A DNA stretch of 64,000 nt. Source: Cryptomeria japonica. Lineage: Eukaryota; Streptophyta; Pinopsida; Cupressales; Cupressaceae. Shown piece by piece: positions 45,001 through 56,886 of this stretch; position 1 is the stretch's first letter, and each line of letters begins with the position of its first letter. The stretch lies in NCBI RefSeq assembly GCF_030272615.1, contig NC_081410.1, positions 507,309,942 through 507,373,941 of the forward strand, in the 5' to 3' direction. Under the pieces are notes generated by a model. That model had not been told where the DNA came from. It saw only the letters and a program-made list of their open reading frames with translations, and made no database searches. Position numbers and translations under genes: made by a program.

Positions 45001-45500
45001 GAAGACAAAATTTTAGAGAAGGTAAAGGGAAGTTTAATAAGAGAGCCTACTATCTTAAAGATGATGCTAGTATTTTAGGTAATGAATTAGACTATGAGGA
45101 TGGTGATTGTTTGTTTTTGGTAGAAAAGGATGTACCTAAGATTGATATTTCTAAGACTGTTGTCATTGCCTTACATTCTAGGAGAGATAGAAATGAATGG
45201 CTAAGTGATAGTAGATGTTCAAATCATATGACTGGTGATAAAAGTAATTTTGTAAAACTTGAAAAGTATGATTTTGGTTATGTTAGGTTCGATGATGATC
45301 AGACAACACGAATTGTGGGAATTGGTTTTATTTCTTTTGATGGGAAGTATAATACTGATGATGTATACTATGAGAATGGTTTACGTTATAATCTCTTGAG
45401 TGTTGGTCAAATGTGCCAAAATGGTTACAATGTTTTTTTCAGGATGATGGTTCTGAGATCCAGAAGGGATCTGAAATTGTTATTGTGGTAGGGAAAAGGA
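45001..45500 (+). pseudogene. Aspartic protease of element G
   Basis: Same frame as the knuckle. WLSDSRCSNHMTGDKSNF is the copia protease active-site block; the usual DSGCS-H-M reads DSRCS-H-M, so the glycine is lost. LLSVGQMCQNGYNVFF follows, typical of the domain end. The frame is lost at about 45490. Confidence 0.82.
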
Positions 45501-46600
45501 CTAGTGGAAATATGTATTTGTTAGAAGGAGCTAAAAAACATTGTTTATTATCTTAGACCAATGACACCTAGCTCTAGCACTAGAGGATGTGTCATATCAA
45601 CTTTGACAATTTGTTAAAGATTAGTTCATCAAGTGCAGTGAGAGATTTACCAAGGCTGACTAAATGAGATAATAATATTTGCAAAGAGGGTCAAGTTGGA
45701 AAGCAGACGAAAGGAACATACAGAGGAAAGGAGTATTCATCCATTAGATTATTGGACTTAGTGCACACATACCTATGCAGTCCTACAAGAAAAAGGACTA
45801 TACAAGGTGAGAAGTATTTTATCTTGTTGATTGATGATTATTGAACAATGTCATGGGTTCCTTTTTGAAGAGAGAAGTTAGACACATTAGAAAAATTCAA
45901 GATATTAAAGGATAAAGTTGAAAATAAAGTTGACAAAAATATCAAGTGTTTGAGGTCTGACATAGGAGGAGAATTTATTTCTGACGAGTTTAACAACTTT
46001 TGTGAGAAACATGGTATTAGAAGGCAATTATATGCCCCTAGGACACCACAACAGAATGGTGTAGTGGAAAGTATGAACCAAACTATACAAGAGAAAGAAG
46101 AACAATTATCAAAGGAGAAAAACTCTTGAAAGTCTATTTGAGAGAAGCAATTCACAAAGAATTCTACACTCTTAACATAATTCTATACTAGAAAAGACAT
46201 GGAAAGACATCATATGAGCTATTGCATGGTAGAACTCTGATAGTGAAATACTTCAAGGTATTTGGAAGCAAGTACTATATTTGGAGAGATGAAGGTAATC
46301 TTGGAAAATTTGACAACAAATCAAATGAAGGCATATTTCTAAGATATTCTATAAGGAGAAAGGCATACTAGTGTTATAACAAAAGGCTAAACAAGATTGT
46401 TAAAAGTGAAAATGTGAAGGTTGATGAAGGTATTTCTAAAGAATCTGACAAATTGGCAAGATATGAGTCTGATGAACTAACTGATAGAAAAAGAGAAGAG
46501 AAACCAGTGAAGAAGAAAAGGAAACTCAGGTAGTACCAGATTCTACATCTAAAACCCCAAGATATGTTCAGAAGAATCATTCAGTAGTTCAGATTATTGA
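45501..46600 (+). pseudogene. Integrase of element G, heavily damaged
   Basis: Fragments in all three frames: the GAG-pre-integrase region (HINFDNLLKI-like, near 45595), HTYLCSPT (first Asp of HTDLCGP changed to Tyr, near 45760), ILLIDDY near 45825, SDIGGEFISDEF with the second Asp (near 45955), then PRTPQQNGVVES with the Glu (near 46040). A downstream VFGSKYYIWR-like stretch and an Asp/Glu/Lys-rich linker lead to the RT. It would insert G DNA. Dead. Confidence 0.75.
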
Positions 46601-47477
46601 AGATAAAAACAAAGGAATTATCACAAGAAACAATGCAACTTAAGAACAAGTTTTGTTATGTTTATTATTAGAGATTACAATGAAAACATTAGAATAAAAA
46701 TGCAATAATCAGAATTGGATAAAGACAATGAGAGAAGAGATGGACCAAATTGAAAATAATCAGACATTGGTACCCATAGATAAGAATGTAATTGGAACAA
46801 AATGGGTATTTCTGAAGAAGCTGGATGTTGATGGAAAACTTGTGAGAAATAAAGAAAGGTTAGTTTGCAAAGGATATACACAAGTTGAAGGTATTGACTT
46901 TGAGGATACCTATGATCTAGTTGCAATGACGGAGGAAATCAAGATGTTTCTTTCTTTTGCAGCCTTTAAGGATTTCAAAGTTTATCAAATGGATGTGAAA
47001 TCAACATTTTTTAATACAGAGCTTAAAGAAGTTTACATAAAAAAACCAGAAGGATTCAAGTTGAAAGATGATCTTAACATTGTTTGCAGATTGAAAAAGG
47101 CCCTGTATGGATTGAAACAAGATCCTAGAGATTGGTATGGAAGGCTAGACAAGTATTTGATTGATCAAGGATTTCAGAAGGGTTCGACTGATAGCAATTT
47201 ATATTTCAAAACTGATTTAGGTAAAACATTAATTGTTGTATTTTATGTTGATAACATAATATTTAAAGGAAATGAAGGCATATGCAAAAAATTTACTAGT
47301 GAGATGAAAAAGGAGTTTGAGATGTCCATGACTGGTGATTTAAATTTATTTCTTAGTTTGCAAGTAAATCAGAATAGCGAAGGAATTTTCATTTCTTGGT
47401 CTAAATACATTAAGGAATTGTTGAAGAAGTTTGGTTTGGAGAACTCCAAACTTGTGTGTACACCTATGACCACATGA
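46601..47477 (+). pseudogene. pol: Reverse transcriptase of element G
   Basis: An open frame of 249 codons from 46728 holds the main blocks: GTKWVFLKKLD, VCKGYTQVEGIDFEDTYDLVA, VYQMDVKSTFFN (first catalytic Asp), ALYGLKQDPRDWY and FYVDNIIF. The last is the YVDD box with the second Asp changed to Asn. It ends MSMTGDLNLFLSLQV and CTPMTT before a stop. Copies element RNA. The active-site change means it is inactive. Confidence 0.87.
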
Positions 47478-48170
47478 TGTAAGTTGAAAAAAGATGATAA
47501 CTCTCTTAAATCAAATGCAAGTCAATACAAATTAATGATTGCATGACTATTATATTTGACTGCTACTAGAAAGGATATCATGTATGTAGTTTGTTTGGTA
47601 GCTATATTTCAGCAAGAACTGAAGGAAACAAGTGTAAGAATTCTTAGATATCTTAAACGAACCAAAAAAATTAGTTTGGTGTAACCCAGAAATTCAGATT
47701 TCACTCTGACAGCTTATAATACTAATGCAAATTGGGTCGAAAGTGTTGATGACAAGACAAGTACAAGTGGTGGAGCATTATTTCTTGGCTCTTGGTTAAA
47801 TGCTTGTTCAAGTAAGAAGTAGGATTTTGTCTCTTTATCTACAACTAAAGCAAAATACATTGCAACATCTTCATGTTGCACAAATATTATATGGATGAAG
47901 CAGATGTTGCAGGATATTCTAATATAACATTCAATGAACCCATCTAAATTATGTGTGATAACACTAATGCCATAAACATTTCCAAGAATCCAGTACAACA
48001 TTCCAATTTAAAGCATATATCTAGTCAGTATCACTTCTTGAGGGAAAAGGTGTTGGATAATGAAGTAAAGCTTGAGTATGTACCTACAAAATAACATATT
48101 CTAGATATCTTCATGAAGGCATTGTATAAAGATACCTTTGAGTATCTCTGACAAAATTTAGGGGTATTAC
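47478..48170 (+). pseudogene. RNase H region of element G
   Basis: After the stop at 47475 the coding trace continues with LLYLTATRKDIMYVV, a YLKRTKKISLV segment, ANWVESVDDKTSTSGGALFLG (RNase H core; first Asp replaced by Asn), SKKXDFVSLSTTKAKYIATSSC (Glu of EAEY replaced), and VITLMP-type shifted tail. Stops are common. The last 230 bases to 48396 are untranslated. Confidence 0.72.
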
Positions 48171-48396
48171 CCATTCCTAATTTAAACTGATATGCATTCG
48201 GATATGCATTCATCCAGTGCACTGCTTCTATATTCTTATCTAGACTAATGCTTTGGTGCTTCCTCTTAGGGAGAGTAAGAGTGAGTCTCATAGGGGGATA
48301 TTTTCCTCCCTTTGTCATTGTTGTTAAAGGAGGAGAAGATGCAGAGATTAGCAGAGAGTTATATGCATATTGTTGATACATGTTTGCATCAATAAC

Positions 48397-48406
48397 AAAG
48401 GGGAGA
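48397..48406 (+). other. Polypurine tract of G
   Basis: AAAGGGGAGA, ten bases before the 3' LTR start. Confidence 0.75.
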
Positions 48407-48416
48407 CTATTAAAAA

Positions 48417-49256
48417 TGTGATGTTGATGATTATGATTGGTTGCAATTGATGTCAACATAATGGTTTTCATTAATGTCAACACTTGGTTTTGTAGTTGGT
48501 GATTTTAAAGATGTGTTTTCAGAATCTTTGGTGCTCCAGAAGATGTGTTACAATTGATATTCAGTATAGATTGATTAAGTTGATGGTGATCTAGATTTCT
48601 CTATTGACCAGATATTGCATTGATCGATTGTATTCATGAGTATATTGGTCCCATTCTTATTCTTGTTGTACTGGGTAGTACTATTTTGGGTCTGGATTAA
48701 CTTTGGAATTTGAGGATGAGTAACAACATTTGTGTAGCATGTAGTCATGACTTCTATCCTAAATTTTCAATGTATGTAATGTGTTTATGTGATCAATTAT
48801 GTTTGTTGTGGTATGGTCTACATCTCATTTCTTCCCACCACCAAAATGTTTGGTGTTGACCTATTTTAGATCTCTGTCTTGGCTGACTTAGAAGATTTTG
48901 TTTCTCGAAGATATTATATATATGAGGATGATCTGAATGAGTTAGTGTGGAAATTGTGTGGCAATTATTGGTAATGATAAATGGAAGATATGTGAAAATA
49001 AAAATAAAAATCTTATTTATGTGAAGTGTGTTGGTGTTGAGGCACCAGAAGCAGTTTCGGTTTTGCAGATTGTGTTACAATGATGGAGTACCATTCTATC
49101 TTTCTTTCTTCCTTCGAAAGTGAGCCTTTCCTAGGTAGTGAGACCACCTGCAATGATCATTCTTGTAGTGAGCTACCCTTTGTAAAAAATTACCTTAACT
49201 AGTTTTATATATTGAGAACTAATATTCTTTGTGGTTTTTCCCTTCTTAGGTTTTCC
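48417..49256 (+). repeat. 3' LTR of G, truncated
   Basis: Begins TGTGATGTTGATGATTATG. It aligns with the 5' LTR until about CCCTTCTTAGGTTTTCC and then stops; roughly the last 165 bases are missing. It contains a stretch missing from the 5' copy. Confidence 0.85.
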
Positions 49257-49550
49257 ACTAGAATGTTGTGTCAACAAATTAAACCACAACTAAGGTAAGC
49301 CATGGCTCTTAGACCATGCAACTCAATTTGTAGAGCATATAAACATTAAACCATTCATTAAATATTTTATCTTATAAATATTCTAATAATAACCTTAACC
49401 TATAAATAATCTCATGATGTTGGTAGAACCACCTTGATGTATATATGTGTGTATAGATATTTTGTTAGCATCATATTGGAAATGAAATAATCACCAATTA
49501 TTTCTCTAACAAATAAATTAAAAAGGATTAAAATTCTAGAAGGTAGCCTC
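49257..49550. other. Spacer between G and H
   Basis: About 290 AT-rich bases with no gene. I see no match to other parts of the window. Confidence 0.45.
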
Positions 49551-49558
49551 CTAAATTA
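49551..49558. repeat. Target duplication of H, left copy
   Basis: CTAAATTA next to H's left end; the same eight bases follow H at 56879-56886. Five bases is usual, so the true LTR ends may lie up to three bases inwards or outwards. Confidence 0.7.
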
Positions 49559-50806
49559 TGAGGAGGCAACAGACTGGAAGGAGGTTAACTAGTCAACTTC
49601 TAAGGTTCACAGACTCAACTGGTAACCCCTATTTCCAAAGATCCTTACACAATCTCCAAGTCAAGCAATGGTTCAATGATACCAAAAAACACCTTGGAAA
49701 ACCCCAAGGATCCACTATGTCCACTTATAGACAACTAACACTTCTCAAGTTATTGAGTGACTACACACCCTTGCATACAATAAATGGGCTACTACTAGGC
49801 TTAAGGGTTTGAATGACCCACTTGACCAATTCTAAACTACAATCCTTGGAGGGGTGTTCTCACAACACCTGAACACAAATGGAATGGGATTTCATGGTTT
49901 AGATCCACTGAAACATCAATCTTCACTCATTCACCCACAAACCTAAACCGGTTGCTATTAGGCCTCCTTTTGAAGGAATCGAGTGATAACATTTGAAACC
50001 CTAAGGACATATGATATAGTGGCCTATAATCTCTTGTAATGACAGAGTGTTCAGTTAAGGATTGATAGGCCAAAACCCATTATTCCAGTCAAACCCTAGG
50101 CGTTTAAGGGTTTTAGACTACCTAATAAGCTTTTTCTTGTAGAATGGAGCAGCGATCACTTCAAGACTCCACATTGAATGAAAAAAAAAGATAAAATAAT
50201 CTAGTTACTGGATCTATGCCATGAGAATTATTACCAATCCACCTTCAGTATGCAATCAACAAAAATTAGATGATTTCTTTGAGTTTCCAATAATTCTTGA
50301 TGTTTCAATTTCTTTCCAAATCAACCAACTCAAACAACATACATTCTCCGGTGTTTGGGGCCTCTTAAGGTGTTTTCCGAATTACCACAACATCCTCCAA
50401 CATTTTTTCAAACTGACTTACCATTGGAGAATCCCGATTTACAAAAAGTGCAAAATTGCCATTACAACAATTGATAATATGACAACTTTTGCATAATTTG
50501 ACCAACTGAGACTCTAGACTATCCTAGTCCCCCAAAATGATTACATTTGAGTTTAAAACATCAAAAATGACTCAGATAGATTTGTGGTCACTTGATCCCT
50601 CAATTTAGACCATAGTGATCCTTATTGAGTCAATTTTCTCTACCAAACCCTAGATGGCAATTTGAACCAAACATGGACAAACTTGTCACACTCCTGGGAT
50701 ATTGAATTACAAAAAGGACCCTTAGGGTCTTATTACATTTCTTCTAACTAATATAAAATAAACTTGTTCCTGGCTCACGCCTTCATAGGTAGGTGCTCCT
50801 GCACCA
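49559..50806 (-). repeat. 3' LTR of H (1,248 bp)
   Basis: + strand TGAGGAGGCAACAG to GGTGCTCCTGCACCA. Lacks about 390 bases present in the partner at 55690-56080. Confidence 0.88.
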
Positions 50807-50817
50807 TACTCCTCGGG
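50807..50817 (-). other. Polypurine tract of H
   Basis: Minus strand CCCGAGGAGTA directly before TGGTGCAGG, the start of the 3' LTR. Confidence 0.65.
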
Positions 50818-50849
50818 TGAAATTTGTCTCAAGTCCTCTTAGAGACAAA

Positions 50850-52050
50850 CTACTACAAATCACCACCTTGCTTCTTAATATCTTCCTCCAAAATATAGGT
50901 AGCTTCTGAGTCAAGAAGGCCTTTCCATTTAACTAAGTGCTCAAAATAGGTCTTGTTTCTTGTTTTCTTGGCTTCCCTTCTATCCAAAATACACTCGATT
51001 TTAGGTCGTTCCTTAGGTGGTAAGTGTTTTATCCATTCCTCACTTTCCTAAACAAATTCACCTGCACATTCTCTTGTAGTAGGACTCCTATGTAATGTTA
51101 GATCAGAAACATTAAATATAGGTGAAATATAAAAATCCTTAACTAGTTTAATTTTGTAAGCATTAGGACCATATTTAGCCAAAATTTTACAAGTTCTAAT
51201 TCTTTGCATCATCAAATTGCTATGGTGTCCCTTAGGAAACATGTCCTTGCTAAGATGAACCATACCATGTCACCCACTTGATAGTACACATCTCACCTTC
51301 TCTAATCCACTCTTGCTTTAACCTTTTGACTATTCTATTGTAAGGCATCTCTGACTTGTTGATGCACTCATGTTAGGTATACTATGCTTGAGGTATCACC
51401 ACACCCCAACTACTTACATGATCCTTTGTCAAACATCTAAGAAGATTTCCTAATGACCTATTCACAACTTCATTTTGGTCATCAGTTTAAGGGTGATAGG
51501 CTGAGCTAAAAGACAAATTTTTACCCAACCTTTTCCACAAGGTTCTCCAAAAATTCCCTACAAACTTTCTATCTCGGTCGGACACAATAATAAAAGGCAA
51601 CTTATGGATTCTAACAATTTCATTGAAAAACAATCCGACAATATAGCTAGCATCATTTGTGGTTTTACAAGGAATAAAGTGAGCCACCTTACTGAACATG
51701 TCTACCACAACAAACACATTGTCATGACTTGTCTTTGTCTAGGGCAATCCCATCTCTAAATCCATACTCAATTTTTCACATGGTCTACTTTGTATTGGCA
51801 AAGGTTGGTACAATCCTGCATTGGTTGAGACCCCCTTTTCTCTTTGACACATAGTACAACTCTGCACAAACTTTCTGATATCAGTCTGCATCTTCGGCCA
51901 AAAGTAAAATCTCCTAACTAGGTCCAAAGTCTAATTTATCCCAAAGTGACCTCCTAAACCACCACTATGTTTCTCCTTTACTACATTATCCCTCATTGAA
52001 CATCTAGGGATACATAACTGACATCCCTTTGAACAAAAGACCATCCTACA
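50850..52050 (-). pseudogene. Integrase and chromodomain of element H
   Basis: HHCC finger near 51960-51840 (LVRRFYFWPKM, then SCTMCQREKG). Core: KLSMDLEMGLP (first Asp), FVVVDMFSKVAHFIP, VSDRDRKFVGNFW (second Asp), FSSAYHP, a stop, then QNEVVNRSLGNLLR with the Glu. The C-terminal part is broken. A chromodomain follows at about 51005-50872: CILDRREAKKTRNKTYFEHL, then LVKWKGLLDSEATYILEEDI. It keeps the Trp that A has lost. The integrase would place H DNA, guided by the chromodomain. Confidence 0.85.
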
Positions 52051-52760
52051 AGGTGTAGTCAGAAAATTCTCCATGAAAAGAATTTGCAAACTCACAACAT
52101 ACCTTATATATTTCCTTGAAATCTTGGTCCTCTTCATACAATCCTTTGACTTCTTCAACACCCATGCTCTACAACCGTACTTCTTGCACTATCAACACCC
52201 TCCTACTCAGAGCATGTGCAACCTTATTGGCTACCCCTTTCTTGTGCTTGATGATGAAGGTGTATTCTTGAAGACTTTCAACCCATTTCATATGTCTATG
52301 ACTGAGTTTCTCCTATCCATTCAAAAAACTAAGAGCATTATTGTTAGTATACACAATAAACTCCTTAGGAAGCAAGTAATGCCTCCACTTTTTCAGAGCT
52401 TGTACCATAGCATACAACTCTAAATCATATGAGGAATACTTCCTCTTTGCTTCATTTAGTTTTTCACTATAAAAAATACACCACCGGTCTCCCCTCTTGG
52501 CTCAATACTGCTCCTATAGCAAAACCACTTGCATCAAATCCAATGGTGAAAACCTTACTAAAATCAGGCAATACTAGTACTCGATACTTGGCAAATTTCT
52601 ATTTTAAACACTCAAAACTCTTATGTGTTTCTTTGGTCCACACAAGCTTCATGTTACCACCACCCTTGGTGGTTTCTAACATAGGTGCACAAATATCACT
52701 ATAATTCCTAATGAATTTCCTATAAAATGTTGCCAAACCCTGAAAAATGCTTACCTCTCT
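52051..52760 (-). pseudogene. RNase H of element H
   Basis: Minus-strand pieces in changing frames: LDLMQVVLL-like first strand (near 52530), [20 protein letters not shown] (with the Glu), WRHYLLPKEFIVYTNNNALSF (the TDN Asp changed to Asn, near 52340) and HKKGVANKVAHALSRR (last Asp changed to His, near 52230). Closely parallel to A's RNase H. Not functional. Confidence 0.75.
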
Positions 52761-53420
52761 GATTGTCTTAGTTGTAGGCTAGTTCAGAATAGCCTCTACC
52801 TTATAAGAATCCATCTTCAAATCACCCTTAGAGATGACAAAACCTAAGTACACCAACTCTTGCTTCATGAAATCACACCTTTCTAAATTCATCATCAACT
52901 TCTACTCCTACAACCGCTTCAAGACTATCTCCAAGTGTTCTAAGTACTCCTCCTTGCTCTTATTGAACACCAATATGTAATTAAGGTAGACTACCACAAA
53001 TTTCCCTATAAACTCCTACAACACTTCATTCATTAGTCTCATAAAAGTGCTAGGGGCATTTGAAATGTCAAAAGGCATCACAAGCCATTCATAGAACCCT
53101 TCATTAATCTTAAATGTAGTCTTCCATTCATCCCCCTCTCTTATCCTTATCTGGTAGTACTACTCTTGAGATCAATTTTAGATAAATAGGTAGCTCCCCC
53201 TAAATGATCTATTAGGTCCTCTATCGTTGGAATAGGAAACCTATATCTAATGGTTATCTTATTGATATCCCTAGAATTAGTACAAAGTCTCCATTTCCCA
53301 TCCTTCTTTGGGGCTAAAATAATGGGTACTACACATGGGCTAAGGCTCTTTCTTATCAACCATTTATCTAGGAGCTCTTGAATTTACTTAAATATCTCTT
53401 CATTCTATTGTGGGGTCATT
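52761..53420 (-). pseudogene. pol: Reverse transcriptase of element H
   Basis: 53359-53147 is open and carries SLSPCVVPIILAPKKDGKWRLCTNS, TIRYRFPIPTIEDL and YLSKIDLKS (first catalytic Asp). After a shift, [12 protein letters not shown]-type residues and the active-site box at 52988-52977 follow. It reads YLNY where gypsy RTs have YLDD, so both catalytic Asp are gone. The thumb is only partly traceable. Dead. Confidence 0.82.
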
Positions 53421-54077
53421 TTATATGCTGCCTTGTTAGGATGTACCGCTCTCGGTATGAGATCAATCTAATGACTAATATCTCTGATAGGTGGTAGGGA
53501 ATCAGACATATTTTCCATAGCCACTCCTTTATACTAGTCTAGCAGTTCCTTAACCTTCTTAGGTCCTACCTTACTCACACCCTTCTTCCTTTCTTCCTTG
53601 GGCTTCACAATCAAAGAAAAACCTACTCCACCTTCCTCCTTTAGTGTATCAAGGAATTATTTTTCTCCTACCATCATCACACTAGATCCTATATGTTGTG
53701 GATCCCCTTCTACCACTAATTGTATCCTAAAGGTCACACCATCTTTTTGGAAAGAGTAAGGATTCTTTTATCCATCATGATGAACCTTTCTATCAAAATA
53801 CCATGGTCTTCCAAGCAAGAGATGACAAGCATCCATTGGAAGGATGTCACACAAAATTTATCCTTATACCCCCAATACTGAACTCTACCCATGCTTGTTC
53901 ATTGATGAGTATGTGTTTCCCTTTGTTCAACCATCTGAATCTATATGGACAACTATGGGGTATTCTCTCCAAGTTCAACTTGTTTATGGCTTCCAAAGAT
54001 ACAATTTTATTAGTAGATCCCGAATCTATGACAACTTTACAAACCTTACCTTGAATCTTGTAGTTGACTCTAAACAA
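53421..54077 (-). pseudogene. Aspartic protease and RT linker of element H
   Basis: 54077-53847 is open: VNYKIQGKVCKVVIDSGSTN has an intact D-S-G-S/T active site, followed by NEQAWVEFSIGG. After a stop, MDACHLLLGRPW gives the family's end motif. The linker with IVKPKEERKK and SLPPIRDISH (53600-53430) joins to the RT. This protease is better kept than A's. Confidence 0.8.
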
Positions 54078-55191
54078 AGTAGTGTCCTCTTGATCATCAC
54101 TGGTTCCTTGAGCAATGTAATCTTGATCATTAGGTTCTCTCCCATCTCTAATGTCAAATTCACTTCTGGATATGTCACACTCCTTGCATCTTCTTGAGTC
54201 AAAGTGGTTCTCCTCTCACCACCATGAGAAGTTGAGGCTTTCTCTGGACACTTGTAGGTCAAGTGCCCCATCTAATTACAGTTATAGCATCTCATACTAG
54301 AGAATTTGGATCCTTTCCCTAGTCCATTTGTCCCACCTCTTCCATTAGGTATTCTCCCATGGTAGCCTCCTCTGCTACTTGAGTCCCCAACTTTCTCTCC
54401 TTGGATAGAATCACCACTATACCTTTGGATAGGACTTCTTCCTCCAAACCTACCTTTGCCTTTGAAACTTCTCCCTCCTTTACCTCTATTACTTTGCTCA
54501 CTTCTTCTCTTTAGTTTCTCTTCTACCCTTAGGGCCAATCTAAAACACTTGTTCACTACCTCCAGTGCTCAGATGTTGATCTCATCTTGGATGTTCATCC
54601 TTAGGTCATATATGCATTCACATCAAGGTCTCTCTGTCTGAGGTTCTGCAATTTTCTATACATCTACACTTCATAGTCAATGGGCATGAATTCTGCCTTG
54701 ACTTTAACTTTCAGCCTTTCCCAAAAGGTTAGCATACTTTTTCCCTCCTTAACTCTCTCTCCTTGTACATAGTTCAACCATGTAAGAGAAGACACCTTCA
54801 ACCTTTCTTTTTCCAACTTAACCCTCTTATATTCAGGGATTTCTTTGTACTCAAAATAACTAGTCACTACCTCAATCTAGTCTATCACCTCTTCTGCTTC
54901 CATACTTCCACTATATAAAGGCAACCCATCAATGGTGTCCCTATTAATTGACCTCAATGCATCTACAAACTCTCTCTGATTTGGAGGTATATCCTCTACC
55001 CTCTTAGAAGATTCCCCATCTTGTTTATCCCCTTCTTCATCAATGTCACTTTCATACTCCTTATCCTTAGTCTTTTTCAATTCTTCAAGCTTGGACTCAA
55101 GCATCTCTTCAAGCAACTTCTTTATTGCATCTTGTGACATACTCTTAGGAGGAATTCTATCAGCCCCCATTTCAATCTCTTCCTCTAACAT
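54078..55191 (-). pseudogene. gag: Gag of element H
   Basis: ATG 55191 starts MLEEEIEMGADRIPPKS with acidic and Lys-rich segments (to 54877). After a stop, the capsid region EIPEYKRVKLEKERLKV and a WLNYVQGER block follow (54867-54664), then shifts. An Arg/Gly-rich stretch (54530-54330) comes next, and a CCHC knuckle (CYNCN-stop-MGHLTYKC, near 54290-54245) with a stop inside. The order matches A's Gag. It packages RNA. Confidence 0.78.
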
Positions 55192-55230
55192 ACACTAAGA
55201 CCACACCACCCAAGTGATCACCAAAATCTT

Positions 55231-55242
55231 GCTCTAATAACA
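55231..55242 (-). other. Primer binding site of H
   Basis: Minus strand TGTTATTAGAGC, a few bases after the 5' LTR. It is a worn version of the Met-tRNA site TGGTATCAGAGC. Confidence 0.6.
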
Positions 55243-55245
55243 ATA

Positions 55246-56878
55246 TGATTAGGAGGCAATAGACCGGAAGGAGGTTCACCAGTCAACTTCTAAGGTTAAC
55301 AGACTCAACCTGTAACCCTTGTTTCCAAAGATCCTTACACAATCACCAAGTCAATCAATGGTTTAATGACACCAAACAACACTTTGGAAAAACCAAAGGC
55401 TCCATTATGTCCACTTAAAAACAACTAACACATCTCAAGTTCTTGAGTGACTACACACACCCTTGCATACAATGAGTGGGCTATTACTAGGCTTAAGGGT
55501 TTGAATGGCCCACTTGACCAATTCAAAACTACAATCCTTAGAGGGGTAATCTGACAACACCTAAACACAAATGAAATAGGATTTCATGGTTTAGATCCAC
55601 CAGAACATCAATCTTGACTCATTCACCCACAAACTTGAACCAGTTGCTATTAGGCGTCCTTTTGAAGGAAACAGGTGATTAATTTTGACACCCTGAGGAT
55701 ATAGAAAAACAAATTATGTTTCAGATACCCTTTTGGAAGTAATAAACAATATCTTAGTTTTCGATATTGGATCAACTTGGAGATATGCCAACCGATGTTG
55801 CACTAATAGACCTAATAGGGCTTTTAGACATATTTGGCTGAACGCCTTTCAAACAATGGTTTGGTTCTAAAAATGGGTTACCATCATTGACCATGAAATT
55901 TCATGTACACCTCCAAAGTAATCTTCTACCACATTCAAACCCTTTTTTAGTTCTCTACCACTCAATTCTCACGCACTGCATTCATCAAACTGGTTTGTTA
56001 CATAAAGATGTGAGACCTAGGGTTAGTTCTCCATCCTCTTCACCCTGTTGGATCCTCTTAATTGATTTTGTTACTAACATATGATACACTAGCTTGTCAT
56101 CTCCTATAATGTCAGAGTGTTCAGGTCACGATTGATAGGCCAAAACCCATTATTGCAGTCAAACCATAGGGGTTTGAGGGTTTTAGACTACCCAGTAAGG
56201 ATTTTCTTATAGAACGGGGCAGTGATCACTTCAAGAAACTGCACCAAATTCAAAACAAAGGTCAAACAATTCTATTTAAGGGATCTATTCCATGATAATT
56301 CTTACCAATCTACCTTCAGTATGCAATCAATAGAAATTAGACGGTTTCTTTGAGTTTCCAACAGTTCTTGATGTTTCAATTTCTTTCCAAATCAACCAAT
56401 TGAACCAACATATATTCTTTGTTGTTTGGGGCCTTTAAAGGTGTTTCCTAAATGACCAAAACCACCCCCAAATGTTTTTCAAACTGTCTAACCATTGAAG
56501 AATCCCGATTTACAAAAAGTGCAAATTTGTCATGAAAACAAATTGACAATATGACAAACTTTGCATTATTCAACTAACTTAGACTTTAGACTATCCTAGT
56601 CCCCCAAAATCATTACATTTGAGTTCAAAACATAAAAAATGACTCAAATGGACTTGTGGTCACTTGATCCCTCAATTTAGACCATAGTGACCCTTATTGA
56701 GTCAATTCGCTCTACCAGACCCTAGATGACAATTTGACCCTAACATGGACAAACTTGTCACACTCCTAGGACATTGAATTAAAAAAAGGACCCATAGGGT
56801 CTTATTACATTGCTTCTAACTAATATAAAATCAACTTGTTCCTGGCTCATTCCTTCATAGGTAGGTGCTCCTGCACCA
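55246..56878 (-). repeat. 5' LTR of H (1,633 bp)
   Basis: Partner of 49559-50806, with an extra block at about 55690-56080. Outer end ...CTCCTGCACCA followed by CTAAATTA. Confidence 0.88.
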
Positions 56879-56886
56879 CTAAATTA
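56879..56886. repeat. Target duplication of H, right copy
   Basis: CTAAATTA, matching 49551-49558. Confidence 0.7.

Larger units (their letters stand above)
33655..49256 (+). mobile_element. Element G: Ty1/copia element, 5' LTR split by F
   Basis: LTR pieces at 33655-33994 plus 43602-44154 and at 48417-49256, with a primer site, gag, protease, integrase, RT and RNase H between them in copia order on the + strand. Without F the element is about 6 kb. The 3' LTR is truncated, so no target duplication is visible (the left flank reads GCAAA). Many stops and shifts. Confidence 0.88.
49559..56878 (-). mobile_element. Element H: Ty3/gypsy chromovirus
   Basis: About 7.3 kb. LTRs at 49559-50806 and 55246-56878 flank, on the minus strand, gag with a CCHC knuckle, protease, RT, RNase H, integrase and chromodomain. 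The purine tract and LTR start (GAGGAGTA|TGGTG) match element A, so A and H are related chromoviruses on opposite strands. Many stops and shifts, more than in A. Confidence 0.9.
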
